Source: Moorena bouillonii PNG
GTDB lineage: Bacteria > Cyanobacteriota > Cyanobacteriia > Cyanobacteriales > Coleofasciculaceae
Direction: 5' to 3'
NCBI RefSeq assembly: GCF_001942495.1
Contig: NZ_MKZS01000001.1
Span: 3,820,258 to 3,881,659, forward strand
DNA: 61,402 bases
How positions within the stretch are numbered: the first letter of the stretch is position 1; every line of letters begins with the position of its first letter. Below the pieces are notes generated by a model. The model saw nothing but the letters and a program-made list of their open reading frames with translations. It did not search any database and was not told where the DNA came from. Shown here in pieces: positions 47,814 to 55,753 of the stretch. Position numbers and translations under genes: made by a program.

Positions 47814-48020
47814 CTGATATGAGGTGAACCTTCCCCTTTCCCTTTCAAGCAAAGTATGATGTTCTAAGTCCATGTAGTAGTGATAGACTTGGTAAGTGAT
47901 CGGGCTTTCCAAGTAGTGTATTCCGATAAAAATTTTTGCTATTCCGGACTTAGTATACATTGAGTCAGCATTTTTTTGATGGAGCGGTCTTGTTGATAAT
48001 TGAGACCGTTTTTTTTGTAC
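47814..48020 (+). ncRNA. Possible small RNA ending in a terminator
   Basis: A gene-free stretch ends in a stem CGGTCT/AGACCG followed by eight T residues (about 47985-48016), a good Rho-independent terminator with no coding gene immediately before it on this strand. The protease gene ends 350 bp earlier, and a MITE lies between. A short transcript is possible; no known RNA family is recognised. Confidence 0.35.
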
Positions 48021-48486
48021 CACAAGTCAGAATAATTACCAACTTATTATAATCCTAGCCCGGTTACCCGTCACATAAATCTCCTTTAAATTTCCTTAGT
48101 GACGAAAAAGTAGAGACGTAGCATGCTAAATCTCTAATGAACCAACGATCAGCACTAGTCGAGTTGAATACAACTGCTGGAGACTGCGGAGCACTTGGGA
48201 AGAGCGATCGCTATTGCCAAAAATCTGTGCCACCTAATCAGAGCCAGGGCTTTTAAACTGAATAAATATAACTAACTAATAATAGTTAGTTTATGAATAA
48301 GTGATATTTCTATAGTAAGCCTCCATACAAATGACCCCTAAAAACTGATAAAAAATTTACGAATACTTCACGCTAAAGCTGGTATGATATATACTCAGTT
48401 GCGTCACTAAATAGGGATAATAGAAGTAAAGTTGTCGAAGACGTACAACTGTTAACAAAAAAAGCTAACAAAGAGAGGCGTGAGCA
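48021..48486. other. Intergenic region upstream of DUF2555-coaBC
   Basis: About 465 bp without a gene. It should carry the promoter for the DUF2555-coaBC unit; AAAGAGAGGCG before the ATG at 48487 supplies a ribosome-binding site. Confidence 0.55.
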
Positions 48487-48699
48487 ATGGCAACTACGAC
48501 CATTTCCCAACGTGACCTTTCCGCTCTGAGTGCAGAGGACGTTGCCAAGTTGGCTGCACGTCTAGAGCTGGATGATTACTCTGGCGCATTTGAAGGACTC
48601 AAAGATTGGCATCTACTGCGGGCACTGGCCTTTCAGCGTCCAGAGTTAGCAGAACCCTATATCTACTTACTGGACATGGAAGCTTACGACGAGGCGTGA
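48487..48699 (+). CDS. DUF2555 family small protein
   Basis: 70 aa, acidic and helical, with [20 protein letters not shown] and a C-terminal [10 protein letters not shown]. This matches the cyanobacterial DUF2555 family, whose function I do not know with confidence. It has a good AGAGAGG ribosome-binding site. Its stop codon overlaps the GTG start of coaBC by 4 bp (GTGA), so the two are translationally coupled. Confidence 0.88.
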   Translation: MATTTISQRDLSALSAEDVAKLAARLELDDYSGAFEGLKDWHLLRALAFQRPELAEPYIYLLDMEAYDEA

Positions 48700-49940
48700 A
48701 TAAGGGTAGAAAAGTTTTAATTGGTGTATGTGGGGGCATCGCTGCCTATAAAGTTTGTGAGGTTGTTTCTACCCTATTTAAGGGGGTTGCTGAAGTAAGG
48801 GTAATTCTAACCCAGGGAGCTGAAAAATTTATCACTCCTTTGACTCTAAGTACCCTCTCTCGCCATCCAGCTTATACAGACAACGTATTCTGGCAAGCAA
48901 AGCACGAACGCCCGGTGCATATTGAATTAGGGGAATGGGCAGAAGTATTGGTGATTGCTCCTCTGACGGCTAATACCCTAGGTAAGTTGGCTTATGGTTT
49001 AGCCGATAACTTACTAACCAATACGGTTCTAGCGTCTAGTTGCCCTATTTTGTTGGCACCAGCTATGAATACAGATATGTGGAAGCAGCAGTCAGTGCAA
49101 CGAAATTGGCAACAGCTGTTAAGTGACCCCAGGTATCATAGTGTTGGTCCAACGGCAGGACGGTTAGCATGCGATCGCATTGGTGCAGGACGGATGGCAG
49201 AACCAGAGGAGATAATCGCCTCTATCCAATCCCTGCTGTACACTGGTGGCAAACGAGACTTAACCGGTAAACAAGTCTTAATCAGTACTGGTGGCACTCG
49301 GGAATATATAGATCCAGTACGCTTTATCGGGAATCCTGCCACAGGCAAGATGGGACTAGCCCTAGCCCAAGCTGCCAGAAATAGGGGAGCAATTGTCACC
49401 CTCGTTCATGGACCAGCTACTTGGGAAGCACCGATGGGTATCCGGACAATTCCAGTAGTGAGTGCTACTGAGATGCACCGGGCAATGCTAGCAGATTTTG
49501 CCAATGCTGATTTGATTGTGATGGCAGCAGCGGTAGCAGATGTAACCCCCGGAATCTACCAGGAGATGAAGATACCGAAGCATGGACTTCCTGCTGCTCT
49601 ACCTTTAAAACCGGTACCAGATATCCTAGCTGAATTGGGACGACTGAAACAGCCCCATCAGTACTTAGTCGGATTTGCTGCACAGACTGGAGATATTATC
49701 AAGCCTGCGTTACAAAAATTAAACAAGAAGCGATTGGATGCAATTGTAGCTAACCCAGTTGACAAACCAAATGCTGGTTTTGGCAGTGATACCAACCAGG
49801 CAATTTTGATTGATAAAAGAGGACGGCATCAACAGATTAATCGCTGCACTAAATTAGAGTTAGCTCACCGTTTATTTGATTTTATCCAAAATCCTCCGGA
49901 AGGTAATAGTAATGTAAAGTATCAAATAATTACTAGATAA
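48696..49940 (+). CDS. coaBC: CoaBC: phosphopantothenoylcysteine synthetase/decarboxylase
   Basis: 414 aa from the GTG at 48696, which overlaps the DUF2555 stop; the longer upstream frame runs through that gene and is a shadow. The N-terminal half is the FMN-dependent decarboxylase (CoaC): [10 protein letters not shown], a catalytic His in [17 protein letters not shown]. The C-terminal half (from about 190) is the CTP-dependent synthetase (CoaB): [33 protein letters not shown]. It makes 4'-phosphopantetheine on the way to coenzyme A. Confidence 0.95.
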   Translation: MNKGRKVLIGVCGGIAAYKVCEVVSTLFKGVAEVRVILTQGAEKFITPLTLSTLSRHPAYTDNVFWQAKHERPVHIELGEWAEVLVIAPLTANTLGKLAYGLADNLLTNTVLASSCPILLAPAMNTDMWKQQSVQRNWQQLLSDPRYHSVGPTAGRLACDRIGAGRMAEPEEIIASIQSLLYTGGKRDLTGKQVLISTGGTREYIDPVRFIGNPATGKMGLALAQAARNRGAIVTLVHGPATWEAPMGIRTIPVVSATEMHRAMLADFANADLIVMAAAVADVTPGIYQEMKIPKHGLPAALPLKPVPDILAELGRLKQPHQYLVGFAAQTGDIIKPALQKLNKKRLDAIVANPVDKPNAGFGSDTNQAILIDKRGRHQQINRCTKLELAHRLFDFIQNPPEGNSNVKYQIITR

Positions 49941-49984
49941 ATAGGCTGTTTATAATTCCTTGAAATTAACCGTAAATCAAGTAA

Positions 49985-50380
49985 TTAGCTCAAGGTTTCT
50001 ACTAACTTAGCTACTCGTTCTTTAATTTCATCTCGGACACGTCGAAACGTCTCTAGTGGTTGCCCATCAGGATCATCGAGCTGCCAATCTTCAAACACAT
50101 CTCGTAATACCCAGGCTTCTGGTAAATTAACACCACAGCCGCACAAGGAAATGACAGCATCATAGTCTTCAGCATTGAAATCCTTTAAAGGATTAGATGT
50201 CTGGTCAGTAATATCTATATTAATTTCATCCATGACTTGAATTGCTGTAGGATGAACTCGGCTTGCTTCTAGTCCAGAACTAGTAACAGAAATTTTCCCT
50301 TCTCCTAAGGTTCTAGCAAACCCCTCTGCCATTTGAGAACGGCAGGAATTTCTTTTACAAACAAACATGATTTGTTTCAT
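49985..50380 (-). CDS. arsC: Arsenate reductase, LMW-phosphatase fold
   Basis: 131 aa. The N-terminal P-loop CKRNSCRSQ (residues 8-16) is the CX5R motif of low-molecular-weight phosphatase-like arsenate reductases, with a second Cys pair in SLCGCGVNLP (about 80-82). This fits the cyanobacterial ArsC branch that uses glutathione/glutaredoxin. It reduces arsenate to arsenite for export. It lies on the same strand as the aquaporin, ArsI and arsR genes but is separated from the aquaporin gene by 370 bp of repeats. Confidence 0.9.
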   Translation of the reverse strand: MKQIMFVCKRNSCRSQMAEGFARTLGEGKISVTSSGLEASRVHPTAIQVMDEINIDITDQTSNPLKDFNAEDYDAVISLCGCGVNLPEAWVLRDVFEDWQLDDPDGQPLETFRRVRDEIKERVAKLVETLS

Positions 50381-50432
50381 AGTGATTGGTTACTTGTTAC
50401 AGCAGTTTTAAATTGGGTAAGGTACAAATTAT

Positions 50433-50500
50433 TGGATTTTAGGGAGCAGGGAGCAGGGAGCAGGGAGCAGGGAGCAGGTAAGAGGTAATAGCTAATAGCT
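50433..50500. repeat. GGGAGCA heptamer array
   Basis: Tandem GGGAGCA units followed by related TAAGAGG/TAATAGC units between arsC and the aquaporin gene. Confidence 0.85.
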
Positions 50501-50624
50501 AAGAGTTAAAAAATCCTGTGTACCTGATAGTTATGAAAAACGCTGTATTTGTTATTTTTTATTTGTTACTTGTTACTTTTAAGCTATAGCAATCCGTGTA
50601 GGAATTGTGATAATTTTTGATTCC

Positions 50625-50740
50625 ATATTCCCTACTCCCGTCTTGATGCAATAGCGAGTGGGGGAAACCCCCAAGACCGCGCTGCATCGCTACTCCCTAC
50701 TCCCTACTCCCTGTTGCCTGTTCCGAGATCCGCTGTTCCC
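50625..50740. repeat. TCCCTAC heptamers with 51-bp palindromic repeat, copy 2
   Basis: CTCCCTA/TTGCCTG-type heptamers interrupted at 50640-50690 by a 51-bp palindromic element starting GTCTTGATGCA and ending GCGCTGCATCGC, the same length as the copy at 8197-8247. Confidence 0.85.
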
Positions 50741-50754
50741 TTTGCTATATGCTT

Positions 50755-51471
50755 TTACTTAATATCCCGAAATCCATGGGAAAGTTGCCGATAAGCAATC
50801 ACGGCTAATTGCGCTCCTACAATTGGGGCAACCCAATAAATCCATTGATGTTGCCAAATTCCAGCTACTAGGGCTGGCCCTAATGAACGGGCTGGATTCA
50901 TGCTGGCACCGGTAATTGGTCCGAAGCAAGCTGCTTCTAATGCTACGGTTAAGCCAATAGCCAAACCAGCAAAGCCAATGGGAGCACGGCGGTCGAGACC
51001 AGAGCCTAAGATCACAAACATTAAGATAAAGGTGAGTACTACTTCCAGCACTAAGGATTGAAACCAGTTCCCTTGTAGAGGCAGAGTTGCGCCAAGATCA
51101 GCAACATACCCCAGTGTCAACAACAGTAATGTTGAAGCAGCGATCGCACCAATGCATTGAGCGAGGATATAAGGTAACACCTTGCGAGCGGGAAAAAAGC
51201 CACTAGCCCAGAAAGCAAGAGTCACAGCTGGGTTAATATGGGCATCGCTAATATGTCCTGTGGCATAGATTAAAGCAGCGACCACTGCTCCAAACACAAA
51301 ACTGACGCCCAGATGAGTTAAGGCTCCCCCAGTGATGTGATTCACCATGACAGCACCAGTGCCAACAAAGACTAAGATAAATGTAGCCATGCCTTCAGTT
51401 ACTGCCTCTCGCCAGCAATGGGATATTAAGAGCCAGAGAGTTTGTTTGGGTATCAGTTTGCGGATTCTCAT
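50755..51471 (-). CDS. Aquaporin/MIP family channel, probable arsenite channel
   Basis: 238 aa with six membrane helices and two half-helix NPA motifs: HINPAVTLAF and SMNPARSLGPALV. It is a major intrinsic protein; water, glycerol or neutral solutes such as As(OH)3 could pass. Directly after the arsI-type gene (16 bp) in an arsR cluster, it probably exports or equilibrates arsenite, as AqpS does in other bacteria. No ArsB/Acr3 pump is seen. Confidence 0.85.
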   Translation of the reverse strand: MRIRKLIPKQTLWLLISHCWREAVTEGMATFILVFVGTGAVMVNHITGGALTHLGVSFVFGAVVAALIYATGHISDAHINPAVTLAFWASGFFPARKVLPYILAQCIGAIAASTLLLLTLGYVADLGATLPLQGNWFQSLVLEVVLTFILMFVILGSGLDRRAPIGFAGLAIGLTVALEAACFGPITGASMNPARSLGPALVAGIWQHQWIYWVAPIVGAQLAVIAYRQLSHGFRDIK

Positions 51472-51487
51472 TTAACGGTGATCTAAT

Positions 51488-51943
51488 TTATCCACAGCAG
51501 GAGGATTTAACAGTATTGGATTCCTGCTCAGAATTGTCGGTAATCTTCAGATTCAGCTCGGGTGCGGTATCTTCGACGTTCACTACAAATACTTCCCAGC
51601 GGTTACCATCTGGGTCACTTACCCACACCTTATCCTGGATGGCATAGCAACAGTGAGTGTTCTTTTCCTCTAACATCTCTAGTCCTGCAGCTTGAAAACG
51701 CTTGATCTGAGCTTGTACCTCTTCTGTACTTTCAACCTGTACACCTAGATGAGATAATGTCCCACCAGAGTGCATGTTGGGGTTTAGTTCTAGGGTGAGA
51801 TTGAGGGGCGGATTTGCCAAATCAAATTTGGCGTAGTCAGGTTTGTATTTAACTGGAGACACACCAAACATTGCCTGGTAAAACGTGACAGATTTGTGAA
51901 GGTCAGTGACATTCAGGGAGACATGAGTTTTGAGAGTAGCCAT
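51488..51943 (-). CDS. arsI: ArsI-type C-As lyase (glyoxalase-fold)
   Basis: 151 aa of the vicinal oxygen chelate fold: SLNVTDLHKSVTFYQAMFG, a metal His in SHLGVQV, and a Glu in WEVFV near the end. The NTHCCYAIQDKVWVSDPDGN stretch contains the Cys pair that marks ArsI/CadI enzymes, which bind trivalent methylarsenicals and, with Fe(II) and O2, break the carbon-arsenic bond. An extra SSCCG ends the protein, another potential metal ligand. In an operon with arsR and an aquaporin. Confidence 0.9.
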   Translation of the reverse strand: MATLKTHVSLNVTDLHKSVTFYQAMFGVSPVKYKPDYAKFDLANPPLNLTLELNPNMHSGGTLSHLGVQVESTEEVQAQIKRFQAAGLEMLEEKNTHCCYAIQDKVWVSDPDGNRWEVFVVNVEDTAPELNLKITDNSEQESNTVKSSCCG

Positions 51944-52153
51944 TAAGATCCCTCCTGTTTTACTAATTAGTCAATCCTAATATATCAAAAAAAATTGATT
52001 TATTGCTTAAACAATAGTTAAGCCATCGGCTGAATTGGCTAATGGTATTGGGCTAATGGTATTAGGTACATCAAGAGCAGTTGACAGGGTCGGTGCTTTA
52101 AGACACTCTATACCCTGATCAGAGCCCTAGAGCCATTCAACCTAGACTTTAAA

Positions 52154-52483
52154 CTAGTCTGAGCAACAACTACGGGCAGGTACCATCACACCTGTGCGAC
52201 GAAATTCTGCCAAATATTGCTCTAAAACCACAAACTGGGGCAAATTCAAGCTGTAGTACATCCACCTTCCCTGTTGGCGGGGGCGAATCAGACCAGCTTG
52301 TTTAAGGGTTTTCAGGTGAAATGATAGTTTTGATTGCTGGACATTTAAGCGATCGCATAAATCACACACACACAACTCTTGTGATCGCAGTAGCTCAATC
52401 ACTGCCAGGCGCAGGGGATCGGAAAGAGCATGGAAGCCAGCGAGGATAGTAGTGGAGTCTGGAGCAGAAGTGGCTTGCATCAA
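52154..52483 (-). CDS. arsR: ArsR-family repressor
   Basis: 109 aa winged helix: ALSDPLRLAVIELL, ELCVCDLCDRL (the CxCxxC-type site where As(III) binds in ArsR), then the recognition helix QQSKLSFHLKTLKQAGL and a beta wing RRQGRWMYYSL. It ends with SCCSD. It should repress the downstream arsI-aquaporin genes until arsenite binds. It follows the MITE-expanded MSMEG_0570-type gene by only 11 bp. Confidence 0.92.
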   Translation of the reverse strand: MMQATSAPDSTTILAGFHALSDPLRLAVIELLRSQELCVCDLCDRLNVQQSKLSFHLKTLKQAGLIRPRQQGRWMYYSLNLPQFVVLEQYLAEFRRTGVMVPARSCCSD

Positions 52484-52494
52484 TTTTTATTGAA

Positions 52495-52953
52495 TTATTC
52501 TGTGGGTTGGACATCGATAAATTTTATTAATCGCACTTTTGGATCAGATAGATTACTATACTTCTTCGCTTTGTCTTCTATTATCTTCAGTTGTCCTAGT
52601 GCTTTGCTACAAGAGAAACCAAATTGAGCTTTGACGCGATCACTACCATCCTCAAGTGCAGTCCGAGACAGTGCCACAAATTCCGAAAGGGAATAGTCTT
52701 GCTCAGAGGTTGTCTGAGAAGTCCCATTTGCTACATCCAAGCCCCCGTTGGTCCCCCAATTTTGGGGGACTTTTAGAAGCAAATTGACTCTTGTTCCCCC
52801 CAAAGTTGGGGGGCTAGGGGGGCAAAATTCAGTATCAAAAAACTTGGGAGATATCCTCTCAGCATTAAAATATTTCTTGACCACTAGAGAAGGGGAATAG
52901 CAAAGTTCTTGATTACCATCAGGCCATTCAATTTTAAAGTGAGTTTCAGGCAT
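52495..52953 (-). CDS. MSMEG_0570-family protein expanded in frame by a MITE
   Basis: 152 aa. The first 32 residues (MPETHFKIEWPDGNQELCYS, PSLVVKKYFNAE) and the last 68 (QDYSLSEFVALSRTALEDGS, DRVKAQFGFSCSKALGQL...) match the small MSMEG_0570 nitrogen-starvation-response family of about 100 aa. Between them lie 52 residues encoded by a 153-bp MITE and its 3-bp duplication. 156 bp equals 52 codons and the element has no stop in this frame, so translation continues. Removing it restores a normal 100-aa protein (..FNAE|QDYS..). Whether the long form is stable or the gene is dead is unknown. It sits just upstream of arsR. Confidence 0.88.
   Translation of the reverse strand: MPETHFKIEWPDGNQELCYSPSLVVKKYFNAERISPKFFDTEFCPPSPPTLGGTRVNLLLKVPQNWGTNGGLDVANGTSQTTSEQDYSLSEFVALSRTALEDGSDRVKAQFGFSCSKALGQLKIIEDKAKKYSNLSDPKVRLIKFIDVQPTE
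52703..52861. mobile_element. 153-bp MITE, copy 2 (TCA target duplication), inside a gene
   Basis: The element is 52706-52858, flanked by TCA (52703-52705 and 52859-52861). Exactly the same length as copy 1 at 47658-47810, and nearly the same sequence apart from scattered changes. Together the copies give a TNA target preference, the pattern reported for the IS1031 group of IS5-family elements. Confidence 0.93.
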
Positions 52954-53244
52954 TTTTTTATCTTATTCGATTTTATATTTATAATTTTTTATTTTACTAA
53001 TTATAACGATAAATTTTAACAAACACTCGCTGTCCACTCAACGACTAACCTCTGCTTATTTTTACTTTTTTAAATACTCTTTCGAGCCTTAACAGCCACT
53101 AATTTTAAAAAGTATAAACTTCAGTTTATGGCAATATTTATCAGTCAACCAGATCCCGTATAATTGGAATCTGTTGCAGACAGATAAGGTTTAGGGAACC
53201 CATGTAGCGGTCGCGATTATCGGTAATTAGTGGTATCTAGAACA

Positions 53245-53940
53245 CTAGCAATCTTCAAAAGTCTTCAACAAACTCTGAAACAATCTCATCCCATCGATAT
53301 TGCCTAACATCGGATCAGCTGCTCGTTCTGGATGGGGCATCATACCCAAAATTTTGCCAGTGGTATCACAAATTCCGGCAATGTTATGTAGGGAACCATT
53401 GGGATTACCTGTTGTCTCTATCTCTCCTGAAACAGTAGCGTAACGAAACAATACCTGACCATTATCTTCGAGAGCTTTAAGAGTGTCAGCATCAGCGTAG
53501 TAGCGCCCTTCACCATGGGCAATAGGTAGAGTTATAATTTCTCCTGGGTGATAAGCTGTAGTCCAATATAAATCAGTGCGCTCTACTTTAACTGGAACGC
53601 GATCGCAAATAAAATGTAAGTCCCGATTTCTGACTAATGCCCCTGGTAAAAGCCCCATTTCGGTCAGCATCTGGAAACCATTACAAATGCCCAGGACAAA
53701 TTTACCCTGTTTAGCATGGTCTACCACCATTGGCATGACTGGAGAAAATTGGGCAATCGCGCCACAGCGCAGGTAATCTCCATAGCTAAAGCCCCCTGGG
53801 AGTACCACCACATCTAAGTCAGAAATATCGGTTTCCTGATGCCAAACCATCCTGGTTGGACATTGGAGTAAGCTAGTTGTAACATAGGCCAAATCGCGAT
53901 CACAGTTTGACCCAGGAAAGACCACCACCCCAAATTTCAT
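53245..53940 (-). CDS. purQ: Phosphoribosylformylglycinamidine synthase, glutaminase subunit
   Basis: 231 aa class-I glutamine amidotransferase. The catalytic Cys is in LGICNGFQML (about 87), and the His-x-Glu acids are in MMPHPERA near the C-terminus. PurQ supplies ammonia to PurL for purine synthesis. Its start overlaps the purS stop by 4 bp (ATGA). Confidence 0.96.
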   Translation of the reverse strand: MKFGVVVFPGSNCDRDLAYVTTSLLQCPTRMVWHQETDISDLDVVVLPGGFSYGDYLRCGAIAQFSPVMPMVVDHAKQGKFVLGICNGFQMLTEMGLLPGALVRNRDLHFICDRVPVKVERTDLYWTTAYHPGEIITLPIAHGEGRYYADADTLKALEDNGQVLFRYATVSGEIETTGNPNGSLHNIAGICDTTGKILGMMPHPERAADPMLGNIDGMRLFQSLLKTFEDC

Positions 53941-54218
53941 GCTTCCACTCCTAGTTTTGCTGAAATCTCAACCAATTCAAAGCGATAATTTTCAATAACT
54001 GGGTTGGCTAAGAGCTGGTCACAGATCTGATTCAATTGTTCTCGCGCCATATCTTCATTAGCAGCACTCAGGCTAAGTTCGATATATTTACCAATACGCA
54101 CCTGTTCTATACTCTCATAGCCTAGCTGCTTCAGTCCTGACTCAACAGCTACACCGGCTGGATCCAATACGGAATTTCTAAGTGTAACATAAATAGAAGC
54201 CTGATATTTGTTAATCAC
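53937..54218 (-). CDS. purS: Phosphoribosylformylglycinamidine synthase subunit PurS
   Basis: 93 aa, matching the small PurS subunit: YVTLRNSVLDPAGVAVESGL, then KYIELSL and LLANPVIENYRFE. It bridges PurL and PurQ. First gene of a purS-purQ pair; divergent from zur. Confidence 0.95.
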   Translation of the reverse strand: MINKYQASIYVTLRNSVLDPAGVAVESGLKQLGYESIEQVRIGKYIELSLSAANEDMAREQLNQICDQLLANPVIENYRFELVEISAKLGVEA

Positions 54219-54488
54219 AACTCTCCCCTTTCACTATATAATGATAATGGATATAAGATCAAGGATGAAGGATCAAGGATTAAAAAAGTCTATCAGCAAC
54301 TAGTATTTTTTGAACTAGTATTTTTTTTAGCTGCCACAGCGCGTAACTAGCGATAGCCTAATCCTGGGATTTGGGCACAGCCGCGCTCATTGTTGCTCAT
54401 GATCCGTTTATCATTCATCCTTCTTTACAGTTTGAACCAACAAGCACCATTAACATCAAAAAAATTCTAGGATATTAAAAAAAGATTA

Positions 54489-54899
54489 ATGAAAGGCCAA
54501 CGCACCCGCTCTCAAGAGCGAATTCTGAAACTGCTCACAACCTTGAATCGGGCTATGTCGGCCCAAGATCTTTATGTAGAGCTGCGCAAACGTAAGCAAT
54601 CTATGGGTTTAGCTACAGTTTACCGCGCTTTGGATGCTTTAAAACTAGAAGGAATGGTGCAAGTCCGGACTCTTGGTAGTGGAGAATCCCTCTACAGTGG
54701 TGTACAAAATGATCAACATCACCTCACTTGTCTCAATTGTGACATGTCTATTCCCATTGAAGAATGTCCCATACCTCAATTACAGAAGAAGTTGCAAGAT
54801 TCTTATCAATTCACGATTTTTTACCATACCTTGGAATTTTTCGGATTATGTGAACAGTGTTCTGTAACCAATGCTACAGAATATCAAGAGTCAGAATGA
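54489..54899 (+). CDS. zur: Fur-family zinc regulator (Zur/FurB)
   Basis: 136 aa. An N-terminal winged helix (RSQERILKLL... GLATVYRALDALKLEGMV) and a metal-binding dimer domain with HHLTCLNC (His pair and CxxC) and a second CxxC in FGLCEQC. The sequence and short length fit the cyanobacterial FurB/Zur branch rather than FurA or PerR. It represses zinc-uptake genes when zinc-loaded. Start ATG with AT-rich leader. Confidence 0.88.
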   Translation: MKGQRTRSQERILKLLTTLNRAMSAQDLYVELRKRKQSMGLATVYRALDALKLEGMVQVRTLGSGESLYSGVQNDQHHLTCLNCDMSIPIEECPIPQLQKKLQDSYQFTIFYHTLEFFGLCEQCSVTNATEYQESE

Positions 54900-55154
54900 G
54901 ATAATACCGTAATCACCTACAACAGCAATGCTAACAGAAGCTTGGTGATTCTTCCTTAGCGGCTTAGCTAGCCAAAGACACGATCCCAGTACAATGTACA
55001 ATTTTCAATGGAACATTGAACAGGGATTCAGTGTCATCAAAATAATCAAAAGCTTAAAAAAGGGTGATAAGTACTTTAGAGGCATAGTCCAAATTGGCTT
55101 TTGCTAGACTTTCAGCCTCGAAGGTACATTCTTATTTTAATAGGTGCTTGTGTT

Positions 55155-55367
55155 ATGGCTAATATCAGGGAAGTTGTACAAAAAGCACTCAAAACTGGCT
55201 ATTTGAGTGTGACAGAAGAAGACAAGCTACGGAAGCTTCTAACCAGAAAATATCCACTGGAAGACTTAAATGCCTTCATGAAGCTACAGCTAGCTGTGAT
55301 GAATGGTTGTGTTAAGCAAGAATCTCGTGAGATGTTCTGTTCCAAGGAACTTTCTCAAGGGATTTAG
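55155..55367 (+). CDS. Small conserved cyanobacterial protein
   Basis: 70 aa from ATG 55155 (MANIREVVQKALKTGYLSVT); the longer frame upstream is less likely because the matching region starts here. It is helical, with a DKLRKLLTRKY and LNAFMKLQLAVMNGCVKQES. I recall similar unnamed short proteins in cyanobacteria but no function. No close operon partner. Confidence 0.7.
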   Translation: MANIREVVQKALKTGYLSVTEEDKLRKLLTRKYPLEDLNAFMKLQLAVMNGCVKQESREMFCSKELSQGI

Positions 55368-55636
55368 GTGTCCTGTGGTTATACCAGCGCCAACCAGTTA
55401 AAACTGCGTTGGCTAGAATCGCTGTCAACAGGCTCCTATATCCCTTGGCTATATTAACACCTGTGGATTTACTCTGTTTTTACTTTCACCATTCAACCGT
55501 CATACTATCGATTAGTGTGGTGGTGGCAAAACCAATCAAGAGTTACATTGTTTAGGTCTGGCGGGGTAATGGTAAGCAAGAATAATCCTTAATTTTCCAT
55601 TACTGTCAATTACACTAATTTTACCATAGAAAAAAT

Positions 55637-55677
55637 CGAGGAGCTTGCAACTCTGCCATCGGGGATGGCGCTCCTCG
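55637..55677. terminator. Strong two-part hairpin (possible bidirectional terminator)
   Basis: Outer arms CGAGGAGC (55637-55644) and GCTCCTCG (55670-55677), inner arms GCCATC/GATGGC (55655-55660, 55664-55669), flanked by A-runs on one side and T-runs on the other. Lies between the convergent small gene and the SPFH gene. Confidence 0.65.
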
Positions 55678-55711
55678 GGCTAAAAGATTTTTTAAGCCTA
55701 GACATAAAACC

Positions 55712-55739
55712 TACCTAAACGGGGATACCCGTCTAGGTA
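55712..55739 (-). terminator. Hairpin after the SPFH gene
   Basis: A 12-bp stem (55712-55723 with 55728-55739, one G-U-type mismatch) and a GATA loop, 14 bp after the end of the SPFH gene on the minus strand. Confidence 0.6.
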
Positions 55740-55753
55740 TGGGTGATTTACTC

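Noticed and set aside
47645-47848. Minus-strand ORF of 67 aa
   Set aside because: It is the open frame of MITE copy 1; no separate gene is supported, though it supports the in-frame nature of copy 2.
48606-48695. Longer coaBC start inside DUF2555
   Set aside because: The upstream frame only mirrors the DUF2555 gene; the GTG at 48696 overlapping its stop gives the normal CoaBC length.
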